DNA of 64,000 nucleotides from RPQJ01 sp963731105 (GTDB lineage: Bacteria > Pseudomonadota > Gammaproteobacteria > Steroidobacterales > Steroidobacteraceae): assembly GCA_963731105.1 (NCBI GenBank), contig CAVSUM010000016.1:124001-188000 (forward strand), written 5' to 3'. Of this stretch, positions 29,926-40,210 are shown piece after piece. A program made the position numbers and the translations under genes. A model generated the notes under the pieces. It was not told where the DNA came from. It saw only the letters and a list, made by a program, of their open reading frames with translations, and ran no database searches. Numbering within the stretch: the first letter of the stretch is position 1; each line of letters begins with the position of its first letter.

Positions 29926-30311
29926 TTCGACTCCTTGCGCATCAATATGGCGACGGCCACCACCAGCCCCGCCTCGTCGGTGAGCGTCACGTGACCCTCG
30001 CCCGCGCCCAGACGGTCACGCAGCGCGCGACCGCGCTCGGACCAGATCACCTCCGGCCGGCCCCACGCGTTGGCGGCAACACCCACGTCGCGGATCCAGA
30101 TGCCGTGCGCGAACCCGGTGCCGAGCGCCTTGACGATCGCTTCCTTCGCCGCGAAGCGCATGGCCAGGAACCGCACCGGGCGCTTGTAGCGACGGAACGC
30201 CGCCTCTTCCTCGGGCAGCAGCAGGCGCCGCACGAAGTGCTCGCCGTGCCGCGCGTAGACCTCTTCCACGCGGGCGAGCTGCACGACGTCGGTGCCGATG
30301 CCGAAGATCAC
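29922..30311 (-). CDS. acpS: Holo-[acyl-carrier-protein] synthase
   Basis: A 129-residue phosphopantetheinyl transferase: IFGIGTDVVQLARVEEVYAR binds metal and CoA, and RFAAKEAIVKALGTGF is the second hallmark. It moves 4'-phosphopantetheine from CoA to ACP. It follows pdxJ by seven bases, the order conserved in Gammaproteobacteria. The start is GTG at 30311. Confidence 0.95.
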   Translation of the reverse strand: MIFGIGTDVVQLARVEEVYARHGEHFVRRLLLPEEEAAFRRYKRPVRFLAMRFAAKEAIVKALGTGFAHGIWIRDVGVAANAWGRPEVIWSERGRALRDRLGAGEGHVTLTDEAGLVVAVAILMRKESK

Positions 30312-30318
30312 GGCGTGC

Positions 30319-31071
30319 TCAGCGCCGGCCCGGGACCTGGCTGCGCGCCTGGGTCATGAGGGCCTTCATCTCGCGCACCGCGGCCGCCATGCCGTCGAAC
30401 ACCGCACGCGCCACGATGGCGTGGCCGATGTTCAGCTCGACGATCTCGGGCATCGCAGCCACCGGCTGCACGTTGTGGTAGTGCAGGCCGTGGCCGGCAT
30501 GGACGGTGAGGCCGATGCCAGACCCGTAGCGCGCCGCCTCGACCAGGCGCGCCAGTTCCATCGCCTGGCGCTCCCCGGTGGTCTCGGCATACGCGCCGGT
30601 GTGCAGCTCGACCACGGGGGCGCCCGCCTCGAGCGAGGCCTCGAGCTGGTCCGGGTCGGGATCGATGAACAGCGACACGCGGCTGCCGGTCTCGGCGAGC
30701 GCCGCGCACGCGTCCTTGAGGCGCGCCACCTGGCCGGCCACGTCGAGCCCGCCCTCCGTGGTCAGTTCCTCGCGCTTCTCCGGCACCAGGCAGACGTCAT
30801 GCGGACGCGCGCGGCGCGCAATCGCGATCATCGCGTCGGTGGCTGCCATCTCCAGGTTCATGCGCGTCTGCAGCGCGGCGCGCATGCGCTCCACGTCGTG
30901 GTCCTGGATGTGGCGGCGGTCCTCGCGCAGGTGCAGCGTGATGCTGTCCGCGCCGGACTGCTCGGCGACGAGCGCCGCCAGCAGCGGGTCGGGATAGATG
31001 CCGCGGCGCGCCTGGCGCAGCGTCGCCACGTGGTCGATGTTCACGCCGAGGTGCAGGGGATGCATCAGCAC
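30319..31071 (-). CDS. pdxJ: Pyridoxine 5'-phosphate synthase
   Basis: A 250-residue TIM-barrel enzyme that condenses deoxyxylulose phosphate with aminoacetone phosphate to give pyridoxine phosphate. It has LGVNIDHVATLRQARRG, ITLHLREDRRHIQDHDV and the C-terminal VHAGHGLHYHNVQP. GTG at 31071 is chosen because CCGGAGGATGACCC precedes it at ideal spacing; ATG at 31065 is the alternative. Between recO and acpS, as in E. coli. Confidence 0.95.
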   Translation of the reverse strand: MLMHPLHLGVNIDHVATLRQARRGIYPDPLLAALVAEQSGADSITLHLREDRRHIQDHDVERMRAALQTRMNLEMAATDAMIAIARRARPHDVCLVPEKREELTTEGGLDVAGQVARLKDACAALAETGSRVSLFIDPDPDQLEASLEAGAPVVELHTGAYAETTGERQAMELARLVEAARYGSGIGLTVHAGHGLHYHNVQPVAAMPEIVELNIGHAIVARAVFDGMAAAVREMKALMTQARSQVPGRR

Positions 31072-31074
31072 GGG

Positions 31075-31824
31075 TCATCCTCCGGGAGCGTGGCCGCTGT
31101 GCGAGCGCATGGCGAGCATCACCTCGCGGGTACGCAGCGGGCGGCCGTCGAGACACTGGTCCAGCGCGGCGCGCAGCAGCCGGCGCGCATCCGCCAGGCT
31201 CTGCGCATCGGCGAGTTCCTCGCGCGCGAGCGAGAGCAGCGAGGCGCCGCTGAACACGAGCGTTCCCTCGGCCACGCCGTCCACCAGCTCGGCGCCGCCG
31301 TCCACCCGATAGCGGTAGGCACGGCGGGGATCGAGCGGCGCGCCGCCCGACACCTCGTGCCCGAGGTCGAGCCCCCAGCCGAGTTCCTCGAGCAGGCGCT
31401 TCTCGAACAGGCGCAAGGCGCGCGCCGGATCGGCCGCCGCATCCTGCAGCCGCGCCACGACCACGGCATAGGCGTCGTACAGCGCGGGGTGCGGATCGTG
31501 CCGCGGCAGCAGCTTGATCAGCAGCTCGTTCGCGTAGAAGCCGCTCATCAGCCGATCGCCGGCGAGGAACACCGGCGCCTGCACGCGCTCCGCACCGGTC
31601 AGCTGCCCGGCCTCGCCACGCGCACTCCACGACACCAGCAGTTCCCCGAACGGCTGCAGCGCGGCGGGCAGCGCCGAACCGCCGCGGCGCGCCGCGCGCG
31701 CGAACACCGACACGCGGCCGTGGCTGCGCGAGAAGAACTCGAGGATGCGGCTCGAATCACGCCACGGATAGTGGTGCAGCAGGAATGCCGGCTCGAGCTG
31801 CACGCGGCGGGCCGCGCCGCTCAC
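31075..31824 (-). CDS. recO: DNA repair protein RecO
   Basis: A 249-residue protein with an N-terminal OB-fold (LEPAFLLHHYPWRDSSRILE) and helical C-terminal part (FYANELLIKLLPRHDPHPAL, FEKRLLEELGWGLDLGH). RecO loads RecA onto SSB-coated DNA with RecR. GTG at 31824 overlaps the era stop by GTGA. No Cys cluster is visible, as in E. coli RecO. Confidence 0.92.
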   Translation of the reverse strand: MSGAARRVQLEPAFLLHHYPWRDSSRILEFFSRSHGRVSVFARAARRGGSALPAALQPFGELLVSWSARGEAGQLTGAERVQAPVFLAGDRLMSGFYANELLIKLLPRHDPHPALYDAYAVVVARLQDAAADPARALRLFEKRLLEELGWGLDLGHEVSGGAPLDPRRAYRYRVDGGAELVDGVAEGTLVFSGASLLSLAREELADAQSLADARRLLRAALDQCLDGRPLRTREVMLAMRSHSGHAPGG

Positions 31825-32772
31825 GTCTCGAACCCGAACTTGCGCAGCGCGTTCTCGTCGTCCGACCAGCCCTCGCGCACCTTGACCCACAGCTCGAGGT
31901 GCACCGGCTGGTTGAAGTGCTGCTTGAGGTCGAGGCGCGCCGCGCGGCCGACTTCCTTGAGCAGCTCGCCGCCCTTGCCGATCACGATCGCCTTCTGCCC
32001 GGTGCGCTCGACCCAGATCGCGGCCTGTATCACCAGCTTGCCGGGCTCGTCCTCGGCGTCGCCCATGCCCTCGATCTCGACCACGAGGCCGTACGGCACC
32101 TCTTCCTGCAGGCGGCGCGTCAGCTTCTCGCGGATGATCTCCGCGGCCATGAAGCGGTCGCTCACGTCGGTCACCTGGTCCGGCGGGTACAGCAGCGGCG
32201 ACTCCGGCAGGTGGCGCGCGATCACCGCGGGCAGCCGCTCGATGTTGTCGCGCTTCAGCGCCGACAGCGGCACCACCTCGACGAAGTCGGCCTTGGCCGA
32301 CGATCTCGGCGATGAACGGCAGCAGCCGGTCCTTCTGCTTGGCCCGGTCCACCTTGTTGACCAGCAGCAGGATGGGCCGCCCGGCCTGCTTGAGCTCCTC
32401 GAGCGCGCGCTGGTCCTCGTCGGTCCAGCGCAGCGCCTCGATGACGAACAGGTTGAGGTCGGAGTCCGCCAGCGACGACAGCGCCATGCGGTTCATGTAG
32501 CGGTTGATCGCGCGCGGCTGCTTCGAGTGGATGCCCGGCAGGTCGGCGAACACGATCTGCAGCCCGGGCCGGGTCAGCACGCCGTGGATGCGGGTGCGCG
32601 TGGTCTGTGGCCGGGGGCTGACGATGCTGATCTTGCGCCCGAGCAGCGCGTTCATGATGGTCGACTTGCCGACGTTGGGCCGGCCGACCAGCGCGGCGAT
32701 GCCGCAGCGCGCCAGGCCCGGCGTCACCTGCCCCGCCGTCGCCTGCCCCGCCTCGTCCCGCTTCTCAGTCAT
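31821..32772 (-). CDS. era: GTPase Era (frameshift near 32297)
   Basis: Era helps 30S ribosomal subunit assembly. The G domain has G1 GRPNVGKSTIMNAL, G3 FADLPGIH and G4 NKVDRAK, and the KH domain contains AIVIGKGGELLKEVG and QHFNQPVHLELWVKVREGW. One extra G near 32297, just after FIAEIV, moves reading to the frame with VVPLSALKRDNIERL; restoring it gives the normal length of about 316 residues. Era is essential, so the shift is best read as sequence error. It overlaps rnc and recO. Confidence 0.94.
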
Positions 32773-33460
32773 GCGCAGTCTCCTCGCCGCTGCCCAGCTG
32801 CTCCAGCAGCCGCGCGGCCGCTTCCTGTTCCGCCCGGCGCCGGCTCGAGCCCTCGCCGCGCGCCAGCAGGCCGAGTGCCGTCACCTCGCAGCTCGCGACG
32901 AACCAGTGCTCGTGCGGCTCGCCGCTCACCTTCTCCACGGCGTACGCCGGCAGTGCGACGCCACGCGCCTGCAGGTGCTCCTGCAGGCGGGTCTTGGGAT
33001 CCTTCAGCTCGTTCGCCGCCGGCAGCTCGCCGAGCCGGCCGGCGAACAGCGACTCGATCACGCCGCTGGCCGCCGCGACCCCGCCGTCGAGGTAGACCGC
33101 GCCGAACAGCGCCTCGAGCGAATCGGCCAGGATGGAGCTGCGACGGAAGCCGCCGCTCTTCAGTTCACCGCTGCCGAGCCGCAGCTGCTCGCCGAGCCCC
33201 AGCCGGCTCGCGACCGCGGCCAGCGAGCTGCCGCTGACCAGCGCCGCCCGGTAGCGGCTCAGGTCGCCCTCGTCGGCGTCCGGGTACTCGCGAAACAGCA
33301 GCACCGCGACGGCAAAGTTGAGCACCGCGTCGCCGAGGAACTCCAGCCGCTCGTAGTTGCGCTTGCCGGCGCTGCGGTGCGTGAGCGCCGCGTCGAGCAG
33401 CGCCGGGTCGCGGAAAGCGTGCCCGAGGCTCGCCTCGGCCCATTCGCAGGCTTTCAGCAA
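32765..33460 (-). CDS. rnc: Ribonuclease III
   Basis: A 231-residue double-stranded RNA nuclease: the signature ERLEFLGDAVLNFAVA with catalytic acidic residues, ILADSLEALFGAVYLDGG, and a C-terminal dsRNA-binding domain ending SRRRAEQEAAARLLEQL. It processes rRNA precursors and mRNAs. The start is TTG at 33460, seven bases after the DUF4845 gene; it overlaps era by 8 bases. Confidence 0.95.
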   Translation of the reverse strand: MLKACEWAEASLGHAFRDPALLDAALTHRSAGKRNYERLEFLGDAVLNFAVAVLLFREYPDADEGDLSRYRAALVSGSSLAAVASRLGLGEQLRLGSGELKSGGFRRSSILADSLEALFGAVYLDGGVAAASGVIESLFAGRLGELPAANELKDPKTRLQEHLQARGVALPAYAVEKVSGEPHEHWFVASCEVTALGLLARGEGSSRRRAEQEAAARLLEQLGSGEETAHD

Positions 33461-33467
33461 GCGCGTC

Positions 33468-33833
33468 TCACTGCTGGATGGTGACCGTCTTGTTGAACTT
33501 GGCGAGCAGGTACACGTTGGCGACGAACGGCTGCTCGACCTCGTAGTCCGCGATCACGTCGAAGCCTTCGTTCCCCTTCTTGATCACGATTTCCTTCCAG
33601 CCGATGCCCTTGATGTCCTCGACGTCCCAGCGCCGCTCCAGCGAGTTGCGGATCAGCTGCGAGTTGGTGTCGATCGCCGAGTGCTCGTCGCGCACCTGCT
33701 CCATCGCACGCGCGACCTTGGTGTAGTCGAGGAACACCGGCACGAGGCGGATGCCCGCGTACAGGGCTGCGCCGAGGATCAGGAGGATGACGACGATGCC
33801 GAGGAAGGTCGCGCCGCGCTGACGATGCTTCAT
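33468..33833 (-). CDS. DUF4845 single-helix membrane protein
   Basis: A 121-residue protein with one N-terminal helix (ATFLGIVVILLILGAALYAG) and a small extracytoplasmic domain (ALERRWDVEDIKG-like, VIADYEVEQPFVANVYLLAK). It matches the DUF4845 family that sits between lepB and rnc in many Gammaproteobacteria. The N-terminus resembles a type IV pilin-like or uncleaved anchor. Its function is unknown; conservation of position suggests a link to LepB or secretion. Confidence 0.85.
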   Translation of the reverse strand: MKHRQRGATFLGIVVILLILGAALYAGIRLVPVFLDYTKVARAMEQVRDEHSAIDTNSQLIRNSLERRWDVEDIKGIGWKEIVIKKGNEGFDVIADYEVEQPFVANVYLLAKFNKTVTIQQ

Positions 33834-33850
33834 GTGTGACTCCGGGGACG

Positions 33851-34631
33851 TCAGTGGATCGAGTTGCCGATGCGGCCCCAGATCGGGGCGTTGGGCAGGT
33901 TCCAGTTGAACCAGATGACCACGGCCTTGCCGACCACCAGCTCCCCGGGGACGAAACCGACCTCCGGGAAGCGGCTGTCGCGGCTGTTGTCACGATTGTC
34001 GCCCATGAAAAAGAAACGACCGGGCGGCACCACGTCGTCGAAGTCGTACGACGGCCGCTCCGGCATGTACAGCACGCGGTGCGCGACCGCGCCGAGCTGC
34101 TCCTCGGCGATCTGCGCGCCGGTGTGGCCGAAGCCTTCGTACATGCCGTCGAGCGTGACCGGCAGCAGCTCGCCGTTCACCCACACGCGCTTTTCCCGCA
34201 CCGTGATGTGGTCGCCGGGCAGGCCCACGAGGCGCTTGATGTAGTTGGTCGAGGGGTCGGACGGCAGGCGGAACACCACCACATCGCCGCGCTGCGGCTC
34301 GCCCAGCGCGACCACCTCGGTGTTCACCACCGGCAGCCTGAGCCCGTAGGTGAACTTGTTGACGAAGATGAAGTCGCCGTCGAGCAGCGTCGGCATCATC
34401 GAGTCGGACGGGATGCGGAACGGCTCGAACAGGAACGAGCGGATCAGCAGCACCACCAGGATGACCGGGAAGAACGAGCGCGCGTACTCGACCAGCACCG
34501 GCTCGGGCGGCAACTGGCCCGTCGCCCGCCCGCGCCAGGCGCCGCGGCTTGAAGATCCAGGCGTCCACCGCCCAGACCAGGCCGGTCACCAGCGTGGCGA
34601 TCACCAGCACGAACGAAAAATCGAAGATCAA
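33851..34631 (-). CDS. lepB: Signal peptidase I (frameshift near 34525)
   Basis: The S26 peptidase that removes signal peptides. Two N-terminal helices (FVLVIATLVTGLVWAVDAWI and FFPVILVVLLIRSFLFEPF), box B SDSMMPTL with the catalytic Ser, box D NYIKRLVGLPGD with the Lys, and box E MGDNRDNSRDSR are present. An extra G near 34525 splits the first helix segment from the rest; corrected text reads GQLPPEPVLVEYARS. Length about 260 residues. It follows lepA, the standard order. Confidence 0.94.
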
Positions 34632-34699
34632 GCGTCACCTCACGAAGGCTGCGCGAGTATTGAGTATTTTTCGCGCTGCATCAATGTCTTGCGCAATAG

Positions 34700-36496
<1,797 letters not shown>

Positions 36497-36538
36497 CGGT
36501 GCGGGCACTCCGGCCCGGCGCCGGTGCAAAAGGCGGGA

Positions 36539-36790
36539 TTATACCCCGAGCGCCCGGCGGACCCCGGGCCCGTCGTAAACCCCCTCGCAGATCACTTGGC
36601 CCCCCAGCTCGAGCACCGGCACGCGCAGGCCGAAACGAGCGGCAAGGTCGGCGTCCTGGTCGACATCGAGCACCGGCAGGCACTCGATGGCGGGCCCGAA
36701 CTCGAGCGACAGCTCGAGCAGGAACTGGTCGCAGAGATGGCAGCCCTGGCGCACGTACAGCACCAGGCCCTCGGGCAGCTCGCGGTTCAT
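36539..36790 (-). CDS. Glutaredoxin-like (DUF836) small protein
   Basis: An 83-residue thioredoxin-fold protein. The start MNRELPEGLVLYVRQGCHLC carries a CxxC-type redox site (CHLC), and the fold's cis-Pro region is in LRVPVLELGGQVICEG. Its place between rseC and lepA is common in Pseudomonas-like species. The ATG overlaps the rseC stop by ATGA. Substrate unknown. Confidence 0.85.
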   Translation of the reverse strand: MNRELPEGLVLYVRQGCHLCDQFLLELSLEFGPAIECLPVLDVDQDADLAARFGLRVPVLELGGQVICEGVYDGPGVRRALGV

Positions 36791-37215
36791 GGCCCTGCCT
36801 CGACCTGCAGGCGGTAGCGCGGCGGCGAGCGCCGCAGCCACGCCCGCGACACTACCCACCCTGCCACGAGCCCAGCCAGCGACGCCAGCATGGCCGTGGC
36901 CTGACCGCCCGGGGCCAGCACCGTGGCGCCGCCGGCACCGGCCAGCAGGCCGGCCAGCGGCGGCAGGTAGGCGAGCAGCGCCGCCCGCAATAGTTCGCCG
37001 TCGCTCACTTCCAGGAGGATGCCGTCGCCGGTGGCAAGCCTGCGGCCATCCGCCGCCTCGGCCGGCACCTCGAGCACGGCGCCCTCGGCACGGGCGAGCC
37101 AGCGTAGTGCGCAGCCGCGCCCGCCGTTGCACGCGTCGCAGGCCGACGCCGCCGTCTCGCACGCCAGCCAGGCGCGGCCGTCGCGGACGTCGCGCACCCG
37201 GGCGGAGGTCCGCAT
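36787..37215 (-). CDS. rseC: SoxR-reducing / sigma-E regulator RseC
   Basis: A 142-residue inner-membrane protein with a Cys-rich N-terminus (ETAASACDACNGGRGC) and two transmembrane helices (AALLAYLPPLAGLLAGAGGA, AMLASLAGLVAGWVVSRAWL). RseC proteins modulate sigma-E and take part in reducing SoxR. It follows rseB by four bases. This is the fourth gene of the rpoE operon. Confidence 0.9.
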   Translation of the reverse strand: MRTSARVRDVRDGRAWLACETAASACDACNGGRGCALRWLARAEGAVLEVPAEAADGRRLATGDGILLEVSDGELLRAALLAYLPPLAGLLAGAGGATVLAPGGQATAMLASLAGLVAGWVVSRAWLRRSPPRYRLQVEAGP

Positions 37216-37219
37216 CGGA

Positions 37220-38224
37220 TCAGCGGTCCTTGGGCGGCTGGGCCGCCGCCGGTGGCACCTCGGCCGGCGCGAGCGAGGTCGCGATGTCGCGCACGGTGGC
37301 CTGCGGAACCTCGCCGACCGCGGTGACGACGAAGCCGCTCACCTGCGTGGAAAAAGCGTTGGCGGAGCCGACGCTGGTCGACTCGGGCGGCGTGGGGCCT
37401 GCAGCATTGCCGGGCTCGATGAAGACCGACACCGTGGCGACGCCGTCGGAGAACACCAGGTGCGTCATCTTCATCGGCGAGTTGGGCATGGGATGCACGC
37501 GGGTCGCTACCAGCCGAAACCCGGGCGGCATCTTGCGCGGCCGCCAGTCGCCGCCAGTCGCCACGCGTGCATCCGGGCGCCGCGGCGCACGCATCCACTG
37601 GAATCCCGCGGCATCCACGGCGGGCTCGAGCTCACGCGAATTGATCCGGTCGCGCACATCGAGCCGCGTGAAATGGATCGCCTCGACCGCAACGCCCGCG
37701 CCGTTCACCACCTCCGAGCGCAGCGGCATGGCCGACTTCTCGTCGAGCCAGAGGCGGTAGCCGTAGCGATAATTATCCCGCGGCTGGATGTCGAGGATGC
37801 GCACCTCGCGCCCGAGCAGCTTCGTGCCCTTCTGGACGCTGAGCGTGTACACGGAGTCGAGCTGCGGGCCCGGCTTCGGCAGCGTGCGCAGCAGCGAGCC
37901 GTCGTCCGAGCGCTGCTCGACCAGCACCACCCGCCGGTCGGGCATGTAGAAATGGATCTCTTCGGGCGTGCGCACGATCTCGCGACCGCTGCCGTCCAGC
38001 GACACCAGGCGCTCCATGCTGCGCCCGTCCTCGTAGCGGTGCACGATGCGCATGGTCTCGGATCGGTTGCCCGCCGTGTGCGTGAACAGGCCGTCGTAGT
38101 TGAGCGACGCCAGCGCGCTGGTCATCTGCTCGAGCCACTCGCCGGCGGAGCGGTCGCCCGCCTCGGCGGGCGGCGCGCCAAACGCGGCGATCAGCAATGC
38201 GGCAGCGGCAACGGCTCTCCGCAT
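37220..38224 (-). CDS. rseB: Sigma-E regulatory protein RseB/MucB
   Basis: A 334-residue periplasmic protein with a signal peptide (AVAAAALLIAAFGAPPAEA). The LolA-like N-terminal domain includes YDGLFTHTAGNRSETMRIVH; the C-terminal domain contains PPGFRLVATRVHPM and HLVFSDGVATVSVFIEP. RseB binds RseA and shields it from DegS, and senses lipoprotein or LPS stress. The start and the rseA stop share one base (TGATG). Confidence 0.94.
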   Translation of the reverse strand: MRRAVAAAALLIAAFGAPPAEAGDRSAGEWLEQMTSALASLNYDGLFTHTAGNRSETMRIVHRYEDGRSMERLVSLDGSGREIVRTPEEIHFYMPDRRVVLVEQRSDDGSLLRTLPKPGPQLDSVYTLSVQKGTKLLGREVRILDIQPRDNYRYGYRLWLDEKSAMPLRSEVVNGAGVAVEAIHFTRLDVRDRINSRELEPAVDAAGFQWMRAPRRPDARVATGGDWRPRKMPPGFRLVATRVHPMPNSPMKMTHLVFSDGVATVSVFIEPGNAAGPTPPESTSVGSANAFSTQVSGFVVTAVGEVPQATVRDIATSLAPAEVPPAAAQPPKDR

Positions 38225-38811
38225 CAACGCGCCTCGGGGTTCTCGACGTTCACACGGGCGATGCCTGGGTCCGTCGCGAGTGCGTTCGACCAGGCGTTGC
38301 GCCGACCGATCGGCGACGCGTACTGGCCGTGGACCACGAGGTACCCGGCGAGTCGCTGGCTCTGCGCCGGCGTCAGGCTCGCGCCCCCGACGACCGGCAT
38401 GGTCACCACCGGGGCCGCCGCCGGGGCCCCCGATCGCTGCGCGAACTGCTGGCCGCTGTCGCCATCCGGGCGAACCAGCAACACCGCAGCCAGCGCCGCG
38501 CTCGCCGCGACCGCCGTCGCAGCCGCCGGCCGCCACCAGCGACGTGGCGCGACGACCGGCGCCTCGTCTGCCGCGATCGGCCCGGCCACGTCCTCGCTGG
38601 CATCGATCGCCGCCGCTACGCGCGCGGCAAACCCGCGGCTCGCCACCTGGCCGCCGGGGGCACGCAGTGTCTCGCCGGCCAGCACGTAGCTGCCGAACGC
38701 GCGCTTGAGCTCGGCGTCGCGCGCCATGCGGCGCACCAGCAGGCTCACCTCGCCCGCGGGCAGCTCGCCGTCGAGCAGCGCGGACATCTGTTCTCGAATC
38801 TGGTCGGTCAT
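38224..38811 (-). CDS. rseA: Anti-sigma-E factor RseA/MucA
   Basis: A 195-residue single-pass protein. The cytoplasmic domain binds sigma-E (EQMSALLDGELPAGEVSLLV, DAELKRAFGSYVLAGETLR), a helix spans about residues 97-114 (AAATAVAASAALAAVLLV), and the periplasmic part includes QSQRLAGYLVVHGQYAS. It traps RpoE until regulated proteolysis. The gene starts 33 bases after rpoE. Confidence 0.93.
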   Translation of the reverse strand: MTDQIREQMSALLDGELPAGEVSLLVRRMARDAELKRAFGSYVLAGETLRAPGGQVASRGFAARVAAAIDASEDVAGPIAADEAPVVAPRRWWRPAAATAVAASAALAAVLLVRPDGDSGQQFAQRSGAPAAAPVVTMPVVGGASLTPAQSQRLAGYLVVHGQYASPIGRRNAWSNALATDPGIARVNVENPEAR

Positions 38812-38844
38812 CGGTTCGTCCCGGACATTGGGCGGTTGCAGTCG

Positions 38845-39492
38845 TCAGTCGAGCAGCGGCTTGAGGCTGCGGTCGATCGCTTCGCGGGCACGGAAGATCC
38901 GGGAGCGCACGGTGCCCACCGGGCAGTCCATTGCTTCCGCGATCTCCTCGTAACTCAATCCTTCGACCTCCCGCAGGATGATCGCCGTACGGAGGTCTTC
39001 CGGCAGCGCGCCGATGGCGTCGTTCACCGTACTGTGGATTTCGTCCGACAGTGCGACGGCCTCGGGCGTGTCGCCGTGGCGCATGCGCGACTCGACCGCC
39101 GACTGCTCGCTCTCGCTCAGGTCGGCCTCGTAGTCGAGCGGCCGTCGCTGCCGGGAGGCCATGGTATTGCGCGCCGTGTTGACGGCGATGCGGTACAACC
39201 ACGTATAGAACGCGCTGTCGCCCCGGAAGGAACCGATGGCCCGGTACGCCTTCACGAAGGCCTCCTGGGCCACGTCCTCGGCTTCCGCGGGGTCCCGCAA
39301 CATGCGCGCCACCAGCTTGACGACCTTGTGCTGATACTTGAGGACCAGCAGGTCGAACGCGCCGCGCTCGCCTCGCTGGACCCGCCTCACGAGCTCCAGG
39401 TCGCTCTGGTCGGCTCCGGCGGCGGGCCGCGCAGCATCGTCCTCTGGCTCGTGCGGTTCAGTAGACCCGTCGACGGGGGGAAAGTTCGCCAT
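38845..39492 (-). CDS. rpoE: RNA polymerase sigma factor RpoE (AlgU)
   Basis: An ECF sigma factor of about 215 residues: region 2 FDLLVLKYQHKVVKLVARML with EAFVKAYRAIGSFRG, and region 4 EDLRTAIILREVEGLSYEEI with GTVRSRIFRAREAIDR. It directs the envelope stress response. Start taken at ATG 39492 (MANFPPVDG); ATG at 39501 adds three residues and is equally possible. ygfX ends only about 37 bases upstream, so rpoE may be read through from the sdh genes as well as from its own promoter. Confidence 0.95.
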   Translation of the reverse strand: MANFPPVDGSTEPHEPEDDAARPAAGADQSDLELVRRVQRGERGAFDLLVLKYQHKVVKLVARMLRDPAEAEDVAQEAFVKAYRAIGSFRGDSAFYTWLYRIAVNTARNTMASRQRRPLDYEADLSESEQSAVESRMRHGDTPEAVALSDEIHSTVNDAIGALPEDLRTAIILREVEGLSYEEIAEAMDCPVGTVRSRIFRAREAIDRSLKPLLD

Positions 39493-39529
39493 CGCCGTCA
39501 TCGAGCCGTCGCCGTGGAGGGCGCCGCGT

Positions 39530-39940
39530 TCACGGCGCAACCGCTCGCCCGATGACCAGCCGGACCGCCAGCTGGCGCATGCTGCGACGCGGCAGGTCGA
39601 GCGGCGTGAGCCACAGCCCCTGCCGGCCGCCAGCGGCCGTTTGCCAGTGCAGCACGATGCTCGGCCCCAGGATGCGGGAGGCACCGTGTACCGTGCAGGC
39701 ATCGCCGCCCAGCACGCCGGTAGCAGCACCGCTACCCGTCGGCCGGAGCTCCAGGGCCAGCGGGCGACACGCGCGGTTGCGCGCATGCCACAACAGCAGG
39801 CCGACCGCGGCGGCCGACCCGACACCGCTGGGAGCCCCTTCCTGGCCGGCGGCCACCACCTCGACGACGATACCGGCTGCGACCACGAGCGCGACGGTCA
39901 GCCGGTCCGCCAGCGTCCAGCGGGGCAGGTCAACGGTCAT
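39530..39940 (-). CDS. YgfX-like membrane protein
   Basis: A 136-residue protein with two hydrophobic N-terminal segments (LTVALVVAAGIVVEVVAAG and GSAAAVGLLLWHA) and a soluble part (SIVLHWQTAAGGRQGLWLTP; SMRQLAVRLVIG). This matches the short YgfX family encoded next to sdhE in E. coli, where YgfX was described as a toxin acting on cell shape and SdhE (YgfY) was once called its antitoxin. ATG at 39940 overlaps the end of sdhE by 11 bases. Confidence 0.78.
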   Translation of the reverse strand: MTVDLPRWTLADRLTVALVVAAGIVVEVVAAGQEGAPSGVGSAAAVGLLLWHARNRACRPLALELRPTGSGAATGVLGGDACTVHGASRILGPSIVLHWQTAAGGRQGLWLTPLDLPRRSMRQLAVRLVIGRAVAP

Positions 39941-40208
39941 GGCGGATCCGGGCAAGGACATGGCGCAGGGTGTCGTCCGCAGGAACGGCGCGGCCGACAA
40001 GATACCCGAAGAGTTCGGGGTCCTGCAGTTCGAGAATCCGCGCGAACGCGGCGCGATCGGCGGGTGACGCCGCGTCGTAGTCCTGCTCGAGGTAGCGCAG
40101 CAGCACCAGGTCGAGTTCCTTCATGCCGCGGCGGCAGCGCCAGCGCAATCGCGACCGCTCGCGCCCCTCGCCAGCCTCGACGTCGATATCCGTCCCGGGC
40201 GGCGGCAC
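39930..40208 (-). CDS. sdhE: FAD assembly factor SdhE
   Basis: A 92-residue protein of the SdhE/YgfY/SDHAF2 family that promotes covalent flavinylation of SdhA. The essential motif is RRGMKE; the rest follows LRYLEQDYDAASPADR and LQDPELFGYLVG. GTG at 40208, two bases after the sdhB stop, keeps LRWRCRRGMKE, which a start at the internal Met would cut off. The N-terminal extension is slightly longer than in E. coli. Confidence 0.92.
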   Translation of the reverse strand: MPPPGTDIDVEAGEGRERSRLRWRCRRGMKELDLVLLRYLEQDYDAASPADRAAFARILELQDPELFGYLVGRAVPADDTLRHVLARIRHDR

Positions 40209-40210
40209 GC

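Noticed and set aside
30292..33237. Long plus-strand open frame opposite pdxJ, recO, era and rnc
   Set aside because: Same shadow effect; all four minus-strand genes have clear family motifs.
38845..39825. A longer rpoE start at 39825
   Set aside because: The extra 110 residues overlap ygfX and resemble no sigma-factor region; family length fits a start at 39492 or 39501.
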